From Candidatus Thioglobus sp. (lineage in GTDB: Bacteria > Pseudomonadota > Gammaproteobacteria > PS1 > Thioglobaceae), in contig QOAH01000153.1 of assembly GCA_003978185.1 (NCBI GenBank), positions 1 through 6,259 of the forward strand: a stretch of DNA of 6,259 bases. Reading direction: 5' to 3'. The translations under genes and the position numbers were made by a program. Shown piece after piece: positions 5,726-6,259 of the stretch (positions within the stretch are counted from its first letter, which is position 1; every line of letters begins with the position of its first letter). The notes under the pieces are model-generated. The model searched no databases. It saw only the letters and a program-made list of their open reading frames with translations, and was not told where the DNA came from.

Positions 5726-6259
5726 TTATTTAATATTTAAGTTTACTTTAGCAGTTTCTTTTAAAGAAAAAGGCTGGCTTCTAACTTCAATATCTCCTGC
5801 TTGCTTGATAGCTTGACCTGTCTTAGTAATACGAGCAACAGCAATAATTTTATCTGCTTGTGACAATAAACGAGACGGCATCACTGAATTATTATCTGAC
5901 AAAGTAACCTTGCCTGAAAAATCCTTTAAGCGCATCTTTTCAATAGCAATTGGTATTGGCATACCGCTTGCTGCACGCACATAAATCATAATAAAATCAT
6001 TACTTCGCAGTCGATTCTGCATAATGCTTGGATCAATATTAATATTAACTGTCAGTTTGACTGTTTCATCTTTTTGAATTTTTACTGAATGTTTTTCTTT
6101 AACCATGACCAATGTTTTCATTAAAGAAATTTTTGCCTTAGACTGACTCGGCATCAATGGCAGTGTGCGTTCCCAAGTTACAATAGCAAGGTCGATCGTA
6201 TTCTGTTGATACTGGTACAGGCCCAAACGCCATAACGCTTCAACATTATTTTCGTCAAG
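5726..6259 (-). CDS. ccmI: C-terminal part of cytochrome c maturation protein CcmI, 5' end beyond the window
   Basis: CcmI (CycH, or the C-terminal part of E. coli CcmH) is a membrane-anchored, periplasmic apocytochrome c chaperone of the system I haem lyase complex. The frame is open to the right edge, giving 177 visible residues, so the N-terminal membrane segments are not seen. A TTG at 6226 could be mistaken for a start, but coding continues upstream through ALWRLG. The first visible residues form a TPR helix pair (ALWRLGLYQYQQ, then AIVTWERTLPLMP), with the WER..LPL.P pattern typical of CcmI. The C-terminal domain (about the last 105 residues) is beta-rich with IYVRAASGMPIPIAIEKM, VTLSD, SVMP and ARITKTGQAIKQAGD, matching the Ig-like CcmI C-terminus. 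It is nine bases ahead of dapE in the same direction. Identification is by motif pattern and fairly firm. Confidence 0.85.
   Translation of the reverse strand, partial: LDENNVEALWRLGLYQYQQNTIDLAIVTWERTLPLMPSQSKAKISLMKTLVMVKEKHSVKIQKDETVKLTVNINIDPSIMQNRLRSNDFIMIYVRAASGMPIPIAIEKMRLKDFSGKVTLSDNNSVMPSRLLSQADKIIAVARITKTGQAIKQAGDIEVRSQPFSLKETAKVNLNIK

Noticed and set aside
5726..6226. A complete 166-residue gene starting at a TTG at 6226.
   Set aside because: The frame stays open to the window edge, and the upstream residues continue the TPR helix. The TTG is an internal Leu codon of ccmI.

Overview
This window looks like a chromosomal segment from an AT-rich gammaproteobacterium. A BamC lipoprotein points to the Beta/Gammaproteobacteria. 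The lysine-pathway enzymes, TrmD and a GlnK-type PII protein all read as gammaproteobacterial. A small, AT-rich, compactly organised genome with a CcmI cytochrome c maturation protein would fit a marine sulfur-oxidiser of the SUP05/Thioglobus type or a relative. That placement is inference from gene content and base composition, not a database match.

All seven genes lie on the minus strand, so transcription runs from high to low coordinates. The order is: the 3' end of ccmI (6259-5726, cut by the right edge), dapE (5716-4592), trmD (4589-3915), a 147-base regulatory-looking gap, glnK (3767-3429), a 118-base gap with a promoter-like -10 box, dapA (3310-2408), bamC (2406-1255), and a divergent NAD+-dependent DNA ligase (1246-1, cut by the left edge). 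Spacing suggests two tightly packed transcription units, ccmI-dapE-trmD (gaps of 9 and 2 bases) and dapA-bamC-ligase (gaps of 1 and 8 bases), with glnK alone between them. No intergenic stretch exceeds 300 bases.

Functionally, DapA and DapE catalyse the first committed step and a late desuccinylation step of the diaminopimelate/lysine pathway, which feeds peptidoglycan and protein synthesis. BamC is an accessory lipoprotein of the outer-membrane beta-barrel assembly machine. The dapA-bamC pairing is a known gammaproteobacterial arrangement. TrmD makes m1G37 in tRNA, GlnK senses nitrogen and energy state, and CcmI works in haem attachment to cytochrome c.

Two things stand out. First, the ligase keeps the catalytic lysine and zinc-finger cysteines but has lost or replaced several residues that are normally near-invariant in LigA. 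Second, the trmD-glnK gap holds three inverted repeats in series. Two of them share a segment, giving an attenuator-like leader just ahead of the strongest Shine-Dalgarno sequence in the window. No mobile element, CRISPR array, tRNA or rRNA was seen.
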